NCBI RefSeq assembly: GCF_003479405.1
Contig: NZ_QUHB01000015.1
Span: forward strand, 1 to 50,144
Direction: 5' to 3'
DNA: 50,144 bases
From: Eubacterium sp. AF16-48
Lineage (GTDB): Bacteria; Bacillota; Clostridia; Lachnospirales; Lachnospiraceae
In this document: positions 16,220-25,051 of the stretch, piece after piece
Numbering within the stretch: the stretch's first letter is position 1
Layout: every line of letters starts with the position of its first letter
Notes under the pieces: model-generated
Databases searched by the model: none
Told to the model about the DNA's origin: nothing
What the model saw: the letters and a program-made list of their open reading frames with translations, nothing else
Position numbers and translations under genes: made by a program

Positions 16220-16309
16220 ATGGATAGTTGCGATAGTATTAGGCTATATAGTAGCTGTGGTATTAAATTAATGAACAATAAGAAGTGGCTGTCTGTGAAA
16301 TTGGGTTAG
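16220..16309 (+). CDS. Putative 29-residue leader peptide upstream of mgtE
   Basis: The frame encodes MDSCDSIRLYSSCGIKLMNN followed by KKWLSVKLG, 29 residues. The ribosome site ACGGAGGTGAG (16205-16214) is strong and well spaced. It ends 25 bases before a hairpin pair that looks like a terminator, itself ahead of mgtE. Position and size suit a regulatory leader peptide whose translation controls read-through into mgtE, as in the mgtA and corA leaders of enterics. The sequence has no run of Pro or acidic codons, so the sensing mechanism would be different. It could also be a functional small protein. Confidence 0.6.
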   Translation: MDSCDSIRLYSSCGIKLMNNKKWLSVKLG

Positions 16310-16334
16310 TTACTTTTTATTCATATGTCTTTTT

Positions 16335-16406
16335 ATACACCACAGGGAATTATAGCATACATCACAACATGTAACTGTAGGTTCCACTTTAAGTGGTGTA
16401 TTTTTT
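16335..16406 (+). terminator. Terminator/attenuator hairpins upstream of mgtE
   Basis: ATACACCAC (16335-16343) pairs perfectly with GTGGTGTAT (16393-16401), followed by six T. A second, local hairpin CCACT-TTA-AGTGG (16384-16396) uses the same GTGG bases, so the two structures exclude each other. This is the layout of a transcription attenuator 60 bases before mgtE. Confidence 0.7.
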
Positions 16407-16466
16407 GTGTGCAAAAATAAAATCATATAGATGAGTGGTTATATGCACAAAAGTAAGGAGGCATAA

Positions 16467-17861
16467 ATGAAAACAAGAAAATTTGAAAAAAAGAACTATG
16501 TTAAAGAGCTTGTAGCTTTAATGAGAAGCACATTGCCTGAAAAAGAACTGGCAAAAAGAATTGACAACTACCATTACAATGATATTGCAGAGGCTTTAAC
16601 ATGCCTTACTGAAAATGAAAGAAAACATATATATAGGATTTTAGGGGCAAAGCATGTTGCAGAGATTTTCACTTATATTGATGATATAGAAAAATATTTT
16701 AATGAATTAACATTAGAAAAAGCAGTAAAAGTAATATCATTAATGGATTCCGATGATGCAGTTGATTTAATAGAAAGTCTTGATGAAAATAAAAGGGAAA
16801 AAATCTTAAAGCATCTTGATGAAAATCTAAAGGAAGATGTGCAAAAGATTATGTCCTATAGCGAGGATGAAATCGGAAGCCGCATTACAACTAATTATAT
16901 ATGCATTCACAATCATTTAACTATTGGGGAGGCAACTAAGGAGCTTTTAAAACAGGCAGGAGACAACGACAATATTTCCACAATTTATGTTGTTGATGAT
17001 AATGAAAAATATTTTGGGGCAATTGATTTAAAAGATATGATTCTTGCAAGAAAGGACGATAAATTAATTGAAATAATCAGCCAGTCATATCCGTATCTTC
17101 TTGAGCATGACCTGATAGATGAGTGTATGGACAAGATTGTGGAGTATTCAGAGGATTCAATACCGGTGCTTAAGATTACCGGAGAAATAGTAGGTGTAAT
17201 TACTTCAGATGACATTGTAGAATTAGTTGATGATGAAATGGGAGAAGATTACGCTAAGTTAGGTGGTCTTACAGCGGAAGAAGATTTGAAAGAGCCGGTT
17301 ATTGAAAGCAGTAAAAAAAGGCTTCCATGGCTGATTATATTGTTATTTTTAGGTATGGCGGTATCATCAGTGGTGGGAATGTTTGAATCAGTAGTGGCAG
17401 TTTTACCGATAGTTATATGCTTCCAGTCTCTGGTGCTCGATATGGCAGGAAACGTTGGAACCCAGTCCCTTGCAGTAACTATCAGGGTGTTAATGGATGA
17501 ACAGCTGACAGGAAAGCAAAAACTTACGCTATTGGTTAAGGAAGTAAGAGTGGGATTGCTTAACGGCTCCATTTTAGGAATAATGTCACTGGCATTTTTA
17601 GGTATATACATTCATGTTTTTAAGCATTATGCATGGGGCAGCGCATTTTTAATATCAGCATGTGTGGGAGTATCCCTTTTAGTTGCCATGGTTATATCAA
17701 GTATTGTGGGAACTGCAATACCAATGATTTTTCACAAAATTAAAATTGACCCGGCAGTTGCATCAGGCCCTTTGATTACCACCGTAAATGATTTAGTGGC
17801 AGTGGTAACATACTACGGACTGGCTTTAATATTCCTTATAAATATTTTTAATCTTGTTTAA
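16467..17861 (+). CDS. mgtE: Magnesium transporter MgtE
   Basis: The 464-residue protein has the MgtE plan: an N-terminal superhelical domain (about 1-130, with LMDSDDAVDLIESLDENKRE), two CBS domains (about 135-260, beginning YSEDEIGSRITTNYI), a connecting helix, and five membrane spans from residue about 285 to the end. The pore signature is present as LDMAGNVGTQSLAVTIR. MgtE is a Mg2+-gated channel for uptake, closed when cytoplasmic Mg2+ fills the sites between the N and CBS domains. GTAAGGAGGC precedes ATG. Expression is probably controlled by the leader ORF and hairpins at 16148-16406. Confidence 0.95.
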   Translation: MKTRKFEKKNYVKELVALMRSTLPEKELAKRIDNYHYNDIAEALTCLTENERKHIYRILGAKHVAEIFTYIDDIEKYFNELTLEKAVKVISLMDSDDAVDLIESLDENKREKILKHLDENLKEDVQKIMSYSEDEIGSRITTNYICIHNHLTIGEATKELLKQAGDNDNISTIYVVDDNEKYFGAIDLKDMILARKDDKLIEIISQSYPYLLEHDLIDECMDKIVEYSEDSIPVLKITGEIVGVITSDDIVELVDDEMGEDYAKLGGLTAEEDLKEPVIESSKKRLPWLIILLFLGMAVSSVVGMFESVVAVLPIVICFQSLVLDMAGNVGTQSLAVTIRVLMDEQLTGKQKLTLLVKEVRVGLLNGSILGIMSLAFLGIYIHVFKHYAWGSAFLISACVGVSLLVAMVISSIVGTAIPMIFHKIKIDPAVASGPLITTVNDLVAVVTYYGLALIFLINIFNLV

Positions 17862-17985
17862 TAAAATACAGGTATTTGCCAAAAGATATGTTATAATTAA
17901 AGTATCAGTTCTGCTTCATGTGAAAGGCATTGATTGTAGTTATTATTACGAGGGATATACAACTTATAAAACAGAAGAATTATAG

Positions 17986-18031
17986 AAAATACCCTGATAT
18001 AGTTATTTAGTCGCTATATCCGGGTATTTTT
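17986..18031. terminator. Bidirectional intrinsic terminator between mgtE and the PRD regulator
   Basis: AAAATACCC-GATATAG pairs with CTATATC-GGGTATTTT over a loop at about 18003-18013. A-rich and T-rich flanks on both sides allow termination of mgtE on the plus strand and of the convergent regulator gene, which ends at 18036, on the minus strand. Confidence 0.85.
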
Positions 18032-18035
18032 AACT

Positions 18036-19970
18036 TTAATCTATACTTATGCCATCGTAGAGCACATCCATAAATTCCTCATAGGTTTGAGAATTTATAA
18101 TTTTTTGCTGTAGCTTGCTATCACTGATTATTTCAATAAAAATATCATATAAATGCTCAAAATCTGTTTGCTCACCCTGTTTTATTACCAGCATAAACAC
18201 AATTTGAATCATGTTGCTTTCGTTCCAGTTAATAGGATTGTCTAACAGAGCCACCACAACCTTGGTATCTGTAGCACATAATTCCATAGGGTGTGGAAGG
18301 GCAAAAACGTCATTCATATTTGTTTTGCCAATTTCCTCACGTTTTAGTACGGAATCAATAAAACGCTCGTCTACAATACCTTTGTCGTAAGTTTTCTGAT
18401 ACATGGTTCTTATAACGTCTTCCTTGGTGGTATTGCCTTTAAGCCGCATAAACAAATCCTTATCAAAAAAGTGCTCAAACATCTGAAGACGTTTATGAAG
18501 CATCTTAGACAAATGTCTGTTGATAGATTCCACATCTTTATTGTTTAAAGCGAAATCAACCATAACTGACGGAAGAAGGTTATTATCTAAAGTAATAGTT
18601 GTAATAACAAAATCAATATCTTCCACATCTTCCTTAGTGTAGCTTGAATATTCATTATAGGACAAACACTTTACAATATTAATTTTGTCCGGAAAAACTA
18701 TGTTAAGTCTTGTTTCAAGCATTCGTGTAGTTGCATGACCGCTGCCACAAACAAGAATAACATTTTTCTTTTTCTGGGATTTATAATAACATCTCTCAAT
18801 GGCAGCTCCAATATAAACTGAAACATAGCCTACATCATCTTCCTTTAAAACATAAGGCTCAAAAACAAAAGTTTTGGCAATTGCAGTAAGAGTAATCTCA
18901 TATTCTAAAGGATAATTGGTCTTTATGGTTTCAAGCAAAGGATTATTACTGTTTAGATCATAAAGTTTACTGGTAAAAATAGACTTAAGATGCCTAAACA
19001 AATCCGCACACAAAATTTCGTCATTTCTTAAGTCAAAATTAAAATCAGTATAAATAACCTCAAGCATCTGATTAATGGAATCCCGAAGCTTCTCATCGTC
19101 AATATAAGTAATATCTAAATGAGTATTGGCAATAAGCTGGAGATACATATAATTCTTTTCACTTTGAGACAGAATAATATCGTATTTTTCCTCAATTTCC
19201 CGGCATAATCCGTTAATCAATCCCATAATAGAAGAATCCGGTGTTATATTATACAGGTTAATATAATGATTACCAAGAACACGGGTTGTCATTAATGCAA
19301 GATGAATAATAATATTTTTCATATTATAATCACTGGTTTTTACAAAATGACTATTTAACTGGTCAATGGTAATTTTTCTAAGCCAGTCCAAATCAATGTT
19401 ACTAAAAATAGAACGTTCTTCCTTGGTAAAGGAAGTGACATATTCATTAAAGTTAGCGGACAGTATATATTCCACATATAACTTTCTGATTCTGTCCTCG
19501 GAACCAATGATTTTTACACCGGAGCTTGGTTTTGTAATGTATTCCAAATCATACTTATTAACAATATTTTTAATAGTCTTTATATATTTATTTAAAGTAT
19601 TTTTTGAAATAAATACAGTTTCCGAAAGCTCATCCATAGATACATAATCCTCAGAGGACAACAATTCATTAAGTATATATTTAATACGCTCCTCAGAAGT
19701 ATCAATATTCATTTTTTTATCATCACTGTGTTCAAAGGTTTTTAGAAAATCTGAATATTTTTCATCATCAGTTATTTCTATATAATATCCGTAATTTCTC
19801 TTAAGTTTAACCAAAGCTCCACAAGCAGACAAAGTATCATTAATTTCCAAAATGTCATTGCGGATAGTTCGGTCGGTAATGTTTAGCAATGACTGGAGAC
19901 TGCTTACAGGAGTATATTCGTTTTTCCTAATATGATTGAACATCATGTTTAAACGTTTGTGTTGAAACAT
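18036..19970 (-). CDS. PRD-containing, PTS-regulated transcriptional activator (MtlR/ManR-like, BglG family)
   Basis: The 644-residue protein starts MFQHKRLNMMFNHIRKNEY. An HTH of the DeoR/HTH_11 type covers about residues 5-60 and a second Mga-like HTH about 85-145. Two PTS regulation domains follow (about 190-395), then an EIIB-GatB-like domain (NVILVCGSGHATTRML, with Cys) and an EIIA-Fru-like domain with the phosphorylatable His in FALPHPMELC. Such proteins activate PTS operons according to phosphorylation by HPr and by the EIIB of their own system. It is divergent from the PTS genes at 20266, with palindromic operators between, so it almost certainly controls that operon. Confidence 0.9.
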   Translation of the reverse strand: MFQHKRLNMMFNHIRKNEYTPVSSLQSLLNITDRTIRNDILEINDTLSACGALVKLKRNYGYYIEITDDEKYSDFLKTFEHSDDKKMNIDTSEERIKYILNELLSSEDYVSMDELSETVFISKNTLNKYIKTIKNIVNKYDLEYITKPSSGVKIIGSEDRIRKLYVEYILSANFNEYVTSFTKEERSIFSNIDLDWLRKITIDQLNSHFVKTSDYNMKNIIIHLALMTTRVLGNHYINLYNITPDSSIMGLINGLCREIEEKYDIILSQSEKNYMYLQLIANTHLDITYIDDEKLRDSINQMLEVIYTDFNFDLRNDEILCADLFRHLKSIFTSKLYDLNSNNPLLETIKTNYPLEYEITLTAIAKTFVFEPYVLKEDDVGYVSVYIGAAIERCYYKSQKKKNVILVCGSGHATTRMLETRLNIVFPDKINIVKCLSYNEYSSYTKEDVEDIDFVITTITLDNNLLPSVMVDFALNNKDVESINRHLSKMLHKRLQMFEHFFDKDLFMRLKGNTTKEDVIRTMYQKTYDKGIVDERFIDSVLKREEIGKTNMNDVFALPHPMELCATDTKVVVALLDNPINWNESNMIQIVFMLVIKQGEQTDFEHLYDIFIEIISDSKLQQKIINSQTYEEFMDVLYDGISID

Positions 19971-20075
19971 ATATCCTCTCTCCTATTAAAAAGTAATAAT
20001 GTCTGATATTTAATTCACGCCTTATTTATATATAACATAGTATAGAATATTTAACTAAAAAGAGCAAAGTCAAAA

Positions 20076-20204
20076 ATTTCCGTTTTGAAACGGAAATGTG
20101 ATACAACAATTGCACATTATTTCCACTTTGAAACGGAAATACCGGATTTTTAATTGTAATGATTTCCGTTTTCAATTGGAAATCGTATGAATTGAAATGG
20201 AAAT
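20076..20204. promoter_or_regulatory. Array of three palindromic operators plus a half-site, at 43-bp spacing
   Basis: Three 22-bp palindromes of the form ATTTCCGTTT-TG-AAACGGAAAT lie at 20076-20097, 20119-20140 and 20162-20183, exactly 43 bp apart. A half-site TTGAAATGGAAAT (20192-20204) follows. The arms of the first are perfect; the other two have a few mismatches. They sit between the PRD regulator and the PTS operon, and the last site lies just ahead of a TATGAT -10-like box at 20216-20221, as expected for an activator. Confidence 0.85.
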
Positions 20205-20265
20205 GCCGGTGGATTATGATATAGCCATAGTAACAAAGAAAAGCACATAGAGAAGGGAAAAAAGA

Positions 20266-20718
20266 ATGATTAGAGAAGAATATATTTTTTTAGATGTTGA
20301 TGTAGCATCCAAGGAACAGTTACTTGACTTTGTAAGCGAAAAAGCATTGAAAATGGGAATTACAGACAACAAGGAAGGCTTAAAGAGTGATTTCTTAAAA
20401 AGAGAAGCTGAGTATTCTACAGGACTTCAGAATGAATTTGCAATTCCTCATGCAAAGTCAGAATACGCAAAAGAAACAGCAGTATTTTTTGTAAAATGCA
20501 AAAATCCATTAGATTGGGAAACAATGGACGACACAAAAGTGAAATATGTGTTTGCCTTAATAGTTCCTACTGAGAAGGCAGGAAATGAACACTTAATAAT
20601 GATTTCAAAATTGGCAACAAGTTTGTTAGAAGACGAATTTAAAGACACAGTTAAGTCTTCAACAGACAAGTCAATGTTAAAGGAATATATATTAAAAATC
20701 ATGAAGGAGGATAATTAA
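20266..20718 (+). CDS. PTS fructose-family EIIA component
   Basis: The 150-residue protein is an EIIA of the fructose/mannitol type. The phosphorylated His62 sits in NEFAIPHAKSEYAKE, and the segment PLDWETMDDTKVKYVFALIVP is typical of EIIA-Fru. It takes phosphate from HPr and passes it to EIIB. A clear site (GAGAAGGGAAAAA) precedes ATG. It is the first gene of the operon with EIIB (1 base later) and EIIC. The order IIA-IIB-IIC as separate proteins, followed by a GH38 enzyme, resembles a split version of the mannosylglycerate PTS MngA. Confidence 0.93.
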   Translation: MIREEYIFLDVDVASKEQLLDFVSEKALKMGITDNKEGLKSDFLKREAEYSTGLQNEFAIPHAKSEYAKETAVFFVKCKNPLDWETMDDTKVKYVFALIVPTEKAGNEHLIMISKLATSLLEDEFKDTVKSSTDKSMLKEYILKIMKEDN

Positions 20719-20719
20719 G

Positions 20720-21031
20720 ATGAAGATCGTTGGAATTTCAGCATGTCCGGCAGGACTTGCACACACACCAATGGCAGCAAAGGCATTGGAGAAGGCAGGA
20801 CAGGCATTAGGATATGACGTAAAAATGGAACAGCAGGGCAGCATGGGTCAGGTAAATACAATTACTGATGAAGAAGCAAAGGCAGCAGATTTGGTAATCA
20901 TTGCATCAGACCAGAAAATCGTTGGCATGGAACGTTTCGCCGGCAAGAAAGTTATCCGTGTTGATATAAACATTTGTATCAAGGCACCGGAAGCTGTACT
21001 TAAAAAATGTGTAGCAGCAGTTAGCAAATAA
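20720..21031 (+). CDS. PTS fructose-family EIIB component
   Basis: The 103-residue protein begins MKIVGISACPAGLAHTPMAA, with Cys9 in the EIIB-Fru loop ACPAGLAHT as the phosphorylation site. The fold ends with KKVIRVDINICIKAPEAVL. It accepts phosphate from the EIIA encoded 1 base upstream and gives it to the sugar carried by EIIC. AAGGAGGA precedes ATG. The length is that of a stand-alone EIIB domain. Confidence 0.95.
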   Translation: MKIVGISACPAGLAHTPMAAKALEKAGQALGYDVKMEQQGSMGQVNTITDEEAKAADLVIIASDQKIVGMERFAGKKVIRVDINICIKAPEAVLKKCVAAVSK

Positions 21032-21064
21032 AAATTAATAATAAATAAAAAAGGAGATTAAGAA

Positions 21065-22174
21065 ATGAAACAGTTTTTTAAAGACGCTAAAGGTCATTTG
21101 ATGACAGGTATCGGCTACATGCTTCCACTTATTATCGGAGCATCATTAGTAGTTGCAATACCAAAGCTTATTGCATTATGTTTTGGTATCACTTCATTAG
21201 ATCCATATGCAGATGGAACAGGAATCTGGCATATAATGAAGTTAATTGAAAATGTAGGTTGGACAGGTATTGGAATGGTTAATACAGTATTAGCAGGATT
21301 TATTGCTTACAGTATTGCAGATAAGCCGGCAATTGGTGCAGGTTTAATCGGTGGTGCAGTTGCATCAAATACTTACGCAGGATTCTTAGGTGCTGTAATT
21401 GCAGCTTTTATTGCAGGTTATTCAGTAAAATGGGCTAAGAAGCACATTAAGTTACCACAGTCAATGAATTCTGTAATGCCACTGGTTGTTTGTCCTTTAA
21501 TAGCAACAGGATTAGTTGCAATAATTATGGGTGTTATATTGGCAACACCATTAGCAGCAATAAACACATGGCTTGTAAACTGGATTAGTTCAATGTGCCA
21601 GAACCAGAGCTCACAGTTAGTAATGGCATTAATCCTTGGAGCAATGATTGCCTGCGATATGGGTGGCCCAATCAACAAGTCAGCATGGATGGCAGGAAAC
21701 GCATTAATGGCAGAAGGAATTTATCAGCCAAACGTATTTATCAACGCAGCAATTTGTATGCCACCACTTGCATACGCTATTGCAACAGTAATCAGAAAGA
21801 AGAGATTCTCAGCAGAATTTAGAGAGACAGGTAAATCAAACTGGGCAATGGGATTTGTAGGAATTACAGAAGGAGCTATTCCTTTCACACTTGTAAAACC
21901 TCAGTTCTTAATTCCAATTAACATGTTTGGTGCAGCTATTGGTACAGCTGTAATTGCTCTTTTAGGTGGAAAAGGTGACATCCCTCCTGTTGGTGGAATT
22001 TACGGATTCGTATCAGTAACACATGGATGGGCTTACCTTATAGGTATTTTAGTAGGAGCATTAATCATCGCTTTACTTGCAACATTAGTGGTTGACTTTA
22101 ATGAAGGAGACGAAGGAAAGTCAGAAGACATTGATATTGATGAAATTGAAATATCTTTTGAAGATGTTAAATAG
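21065..22174 (+). CDS. PTS fructose-family EIIC permease
   Basis: The 369-residue protein has about nine or ten membrane spans starting at residue 13 (GIGYMLPLIIGASLVVAIP). Characteristic EIIC-Fru segments are DKPAIGAGLIGG, ACDMGGPINKSAW and GITEGAIPF. The C-terminal tail is acidic (about 350-369). It transports the sugar while the EIIB phosphorylates it. With a GH38 alpha-mannosidase and a ROK kinase downstream, the substrate is probably an alpha-mannoside such as mannosylglycerate or a mannose disaccharide; this is inferred from context. Confidence 0.93.
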   Translation: MKQFFKDAKGHLMTGIGYMLPLIIGASLVVAIPKLIALCFGITSLDPYADGTGIWHIMKLIENVGWTGIGMVNTVLAGFIAYSIADKPAIGAGLIGGAVASNTYAGFLGAVIAAFIAGYSVKWAKKHIKLPQSMNSVMPLVVCPLIATGLVAIIMGVILATPLAAINTWLVNWISSMCQNQSSQLVMALILGAMIACDMGGPINKSAWMAGNALMAEGIYQPNVFINAAICMPPLAYAIATVIRKKRFSAEFRETGKSNWAMGFVGITEGAIPFTLVKPQFLIPINMFGAAIGTAVIALLGGKGDIPPVGGIYGFVSVTHGWAYLIGILVGALIIALLATLVVDFNEGDEGKSEDIDIDEIEISFEDVK

Positions 22175-22266
22175 TAAAAAATAATATATTATGACGTGGT
22201 ATCAAAAGTAAATTTTGTCACTCATAAGTTTATAAGTATTACAACAAATTAATAACTCAGTTAATG

Positions 22267-22302
22267 GACAGGGGCTAAGTTTTTGCCCCTGCCTGTTTTA
22301 AA
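22267..22302 (+). terminator. Intrinsic terminator inside the operon, between EIIC and mannosidase genes
   Basis: CAGGGGC (22269-22275) pairs with GCCCCTG (22285-22291), then CCTGTTTTA. The GC-rich stem suggests partial termination, so the PTS genes may be made at higher level than the mannosidase and kinase. Confidence 0.75.
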
Positions 22303-22339
22303 ATTATTTACTTTAAAATAAATAAGGAAAGGAATTGAA

Positions 22340-25051
22340 ATGAAAAGAAAGATACATGTAGTACCACATTCACATTGGGATAGAGAATGGTATTTTACCA
22401 CATCAAGATCAAAAGTATATCTTATGAAGGATTTGGGAGATGTTCTTGATACATTAGAAAGTGACCCTGAATTTAAGTATTTTATGGTTGATGCCCAGGG
22501 CTCATTATTAGATGATTATATAAAGTGGAGACCACAGGATAAAGAGCGCATTACAAAGCTTGTGAAAATGGGAAAACTGGTTATAGGTCCTTGGTATACC
22601 CAGACAGACCAGTTGGTTATTTCAGGAGAAAGCATTGTAAGAAATATGTATTACGGAATGAAGCGTTGCGAAAGCTTTGGAAAATACATGAATGTAGGTT
22701 ATGTGCCGGATTCTTTTGGACAGTCAGGAAACATGCCGCAGATTTACAGGGAATTTGGCATTGAAGATACATTATTCTGGCGTGGTGTTAGTGATGACAT
22801 GGTTGAACACACTGATTTCAACTGGAAAGGTGATGACGGCAGCGTGGTATTTACAACACAGATTCCTTTCGGTTATTATATTGGTGGAAAGATTCCGGAA
22901 GATCCAAAGGAAAATGATGAATTTTGGGAGAAGGAGTGTCTTGAAAAAGCAGGTGGACGTAGTGCTACAAGACATATATATTTCCCTAACGGATTTGATC
23001 AGGCACCTATCCGTACCAATCTTCCACAGCTTATAAAGGAAAGAAACGAGAAAGATCCTGAGAACGAGTATGTTATCAGCTGTATTGAAGATTATATTAA
23101 GGATGTTAAAAGTGAAAAGCCGGAATTGGAGGAAGTACAGGGCGAGTTAGTTATTGCAAAGCATATGAGAATACACAAGTCAATTTTCTCATCCCGTTCA
23201 GACCTTAAGGTTATGAACACTCAGATTCAAAATTATGTTACAAATGTAATGGAGCCTTTACTTACAATTTCTTATAACTTAGGAAATGAATATCCTCACG
23301 AGGCAGTGGCAGAAATCTGGAAGCTGTTATTTGAAAATTCAGCTCATGATTCAATTGGTTCATGTATTTCCGATACAGCCAACGAAGATGTTTATGTAAG
23401 GTATAAGCAGGCAAGAGATATTGCCATAAATCTTGTGGAACTTCATTCAAGATTAATTGCAACTAATGTTAAAAACAGTGCAGATATGACATTTACATTA
23501 ATCAATACATTACCACAGAAACGTGAAGATACAGTTATTGTTAAAACTTATGTTCCAGGTGGAAAATTTGCAATTGTTGATGAAAAGGGAAATAATGTAG
23601 ATTATACAATTATTCAGTCAAGAGATTTAACGGATTATGTTTTATCCCAGATTATTACTATTGACCCGTCAAGAAAATTCTACATTCCTGACCATGTTTT
23701 TGAAGTTACAATGGCAATTAAGGCTAATGATGTGCCGGCTCTTGGATATGTACAGTACAGTGTTGACACAGAAAAAGACAGCCATAAGGAAATGGAAGAG
23801 AAGTCAGTTCTTGAAAATGAATATTACACAATTGAAGTGGAAAAGGACGGCTCACTTACAATAGTAGATAAGGAAAATAATGTAACATACAAAAATCAGG
23901 GAATATTGGTTGAAAATGGTGACGACGGAGACAGCTTTAACTACTCACCACCAAGAAAAGATTTGGAAGTATTTTCAAATGAATCAGAGTCTTCTGTAAA
24001 AATTAGCGGAAGTGATGTTTACAGTCAGGCAGTTATTCATTTTGACATGGTTGTTCCTGAAAATCTTGAAGAGAGAGCAGAGGGAAAAGTCAGCGTAACA
24101 ATGCCTGTTGATATGACAGTTGCCTTAAGAAAAGGCTCAAAGGTTATTGATTTCAATGTTAAGGTTGATAACAAAGGTCTTTCCCACAGATTATGTGTAG
24201 TATTTGACAGCCAGATAGTTTCTGCATTTAACTATGCAGACCAGCAGTTTGGACTTATTAAACGTCCTAATTACTACGAAAAAGAAATGAAACTGTATAT
24301 GGAATCAATGAATAATAGGTCTGAAAAGAAGACAGGAATACAGGAACTTGCCAACTGGGCAAATGACCAGTCTACATGGCAGGAGCCACCTATTAGCATT
24401 GAACCTACACAGTCATATGTATCTCTTACTGATGGAAAAACAGGCGTTGCAGTTATTCCACAGGGAGTGCGTGAGTACGAAGTATTAGATGACAGCAAAA
24501 TAAGATTAACATTGTTTAGAACCTATGGATTTATGGGTAAGGAGAATCTTATATATCGTCCGGGACGTGCCAGTGGAGAGAGAATTATTGAAACACCGGC
24601 AGCTCAGTTGTTAAAGCAAATGGAATTTAACTTTGGATTTACAACTTATGCAGGAGATATTAACGACGCTGATATTGATACATTGGCAAAACAGTACGAT
24701 ACAAATATGGAAGTGTACACATATGCTGAGTTCTTAAATGGCAGACTTATTTTCTCACAAAGAGAAATTGAAGGAAAGAATGATATTGTTCACAGCCTGT
24801 TTGAAACTGAAGGAAATCTTGTGGTATCAGCTATTAAAAAGGCAGAAGAAGATGATGGATATATTATTCGTCTTTACAATGGAAAAGACCATAGGAATTT
24901 GGATGATAAAATTAAGTTCAATTTTGATGTAAAAGAGGCATATTATACTAACTTAAGAGAAGAAAAGACAGAGGCTATCAAGGTTGAAAATAACACAATT
25001 TCAGTAAAGGAATTGTCACACTGTAAGTTTGTGACAATATGGGTGAAATAA
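22340..25051 (+). CDS. GH38 alpha-mannosidase, MngB-like
   Basis: The 903-residue protein begins MKRKIHVVPHSHWDREWYFT. PHSHWDREW carries Zn ligands, and the nucleophile Asp is in YVPDSFGQSGNMPQIYREFG. HDSIGSCISDTANEDV is a further active-site segment with Zn-binding His. GH38 enzymes remove alpha-mannosyl residues with retention. MngB of E. coli hydrolyses mannosylglycerate-phosphate made by the PTS MngA, and the order PTS-GH38 here is the same. No signal peptide is seen, so it acts inside on the phosphorylated sugar. AAGGAAAGGAATTG precedes ATG. The ROK kinase follows with no gap at all (stop at 25051, ATG at 25052), so the two should be co-translated. Confidence 0.93.
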   Translation: MKRKIHVVPHSHWDREWYFTTSRSKVYLMKDLGDVLDTLESDPEFKYFMVDAQGSLLDDYIKWRPQDKERITKLVKMGKLVIGPWYTQTDQLVISGESIVRNMYYGMKRCESFGKYMNVGYVPDSFGQSGNMPQIYREFGIEDTLFWRGVSDDMVEHTDFNWKGDDGSVVFTTQIPFGYYIGGKIPEDPKENDEFWEKECLEKAGGRSATRHIYFPNGFDQAPIRTNLPQLIKERNEKDPENEYVISCIEDYIKDVKSEKPELEEVQGELVIAKHMRIHKSIFSSRSDLKVMNTQIQNYVTNVMEPLLTISYNLGNEYPHEAVAEIWKLLFENSAHDSIGSCISDTANEDVYVRYKQARDIAINLVELHSRLIATNVKNSADMTFTLINTLPQKREDTVIVKTYVPGGKFAIVDEKGNNVDYTIIQSRDLTDYVLSQIITIDPSRKFYIPDHVFEVTMAIKANDVPALGYVQYSVDTEKDSHKEMEEKSVLENEYYTIEVEKDGSLTIVDKENNVTYKNQGILVENGDDGDSFNYSPPRKDLEVFSNESESSVKISGSDVYSQAVIHFDMVVPENLEERAEGKVSVTMPVDMTVALRKGSKVIDFNVKVDNKGLSHRLCVVFDSQIVSAFNYADQQFGLIKRPNYYEKEMKLYMESMNNRSEKKTGIQELANWANDQSTWQEPPISIEPTQSYVSLTDGKTGVAVIPQGVREYEVLDDSKIRLTLFRTYGFMGKENLIYRPGRASGERIIETPAAQLLKQMEFNFGFTTYAGDINDADIDTLAKQYDTNMEVYTYAEFLNGRLIFSQREIEGKNDIVHSLFETEGNLVVSAIKKAEEDDGYIIRLYNGKDHRNLDDKIKFNFDVKEAYYTNLREEKTEAIKVENNTISVKELSHCKFVTIWVK

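Noticed and set aside
16134..16466. M-box (ykoK) magnesium riboswitch upstream of mgtE
   Set aside because: I cannot find the conserved M-box core; the region instead has a leader ORF and attenuator-like hairpins.
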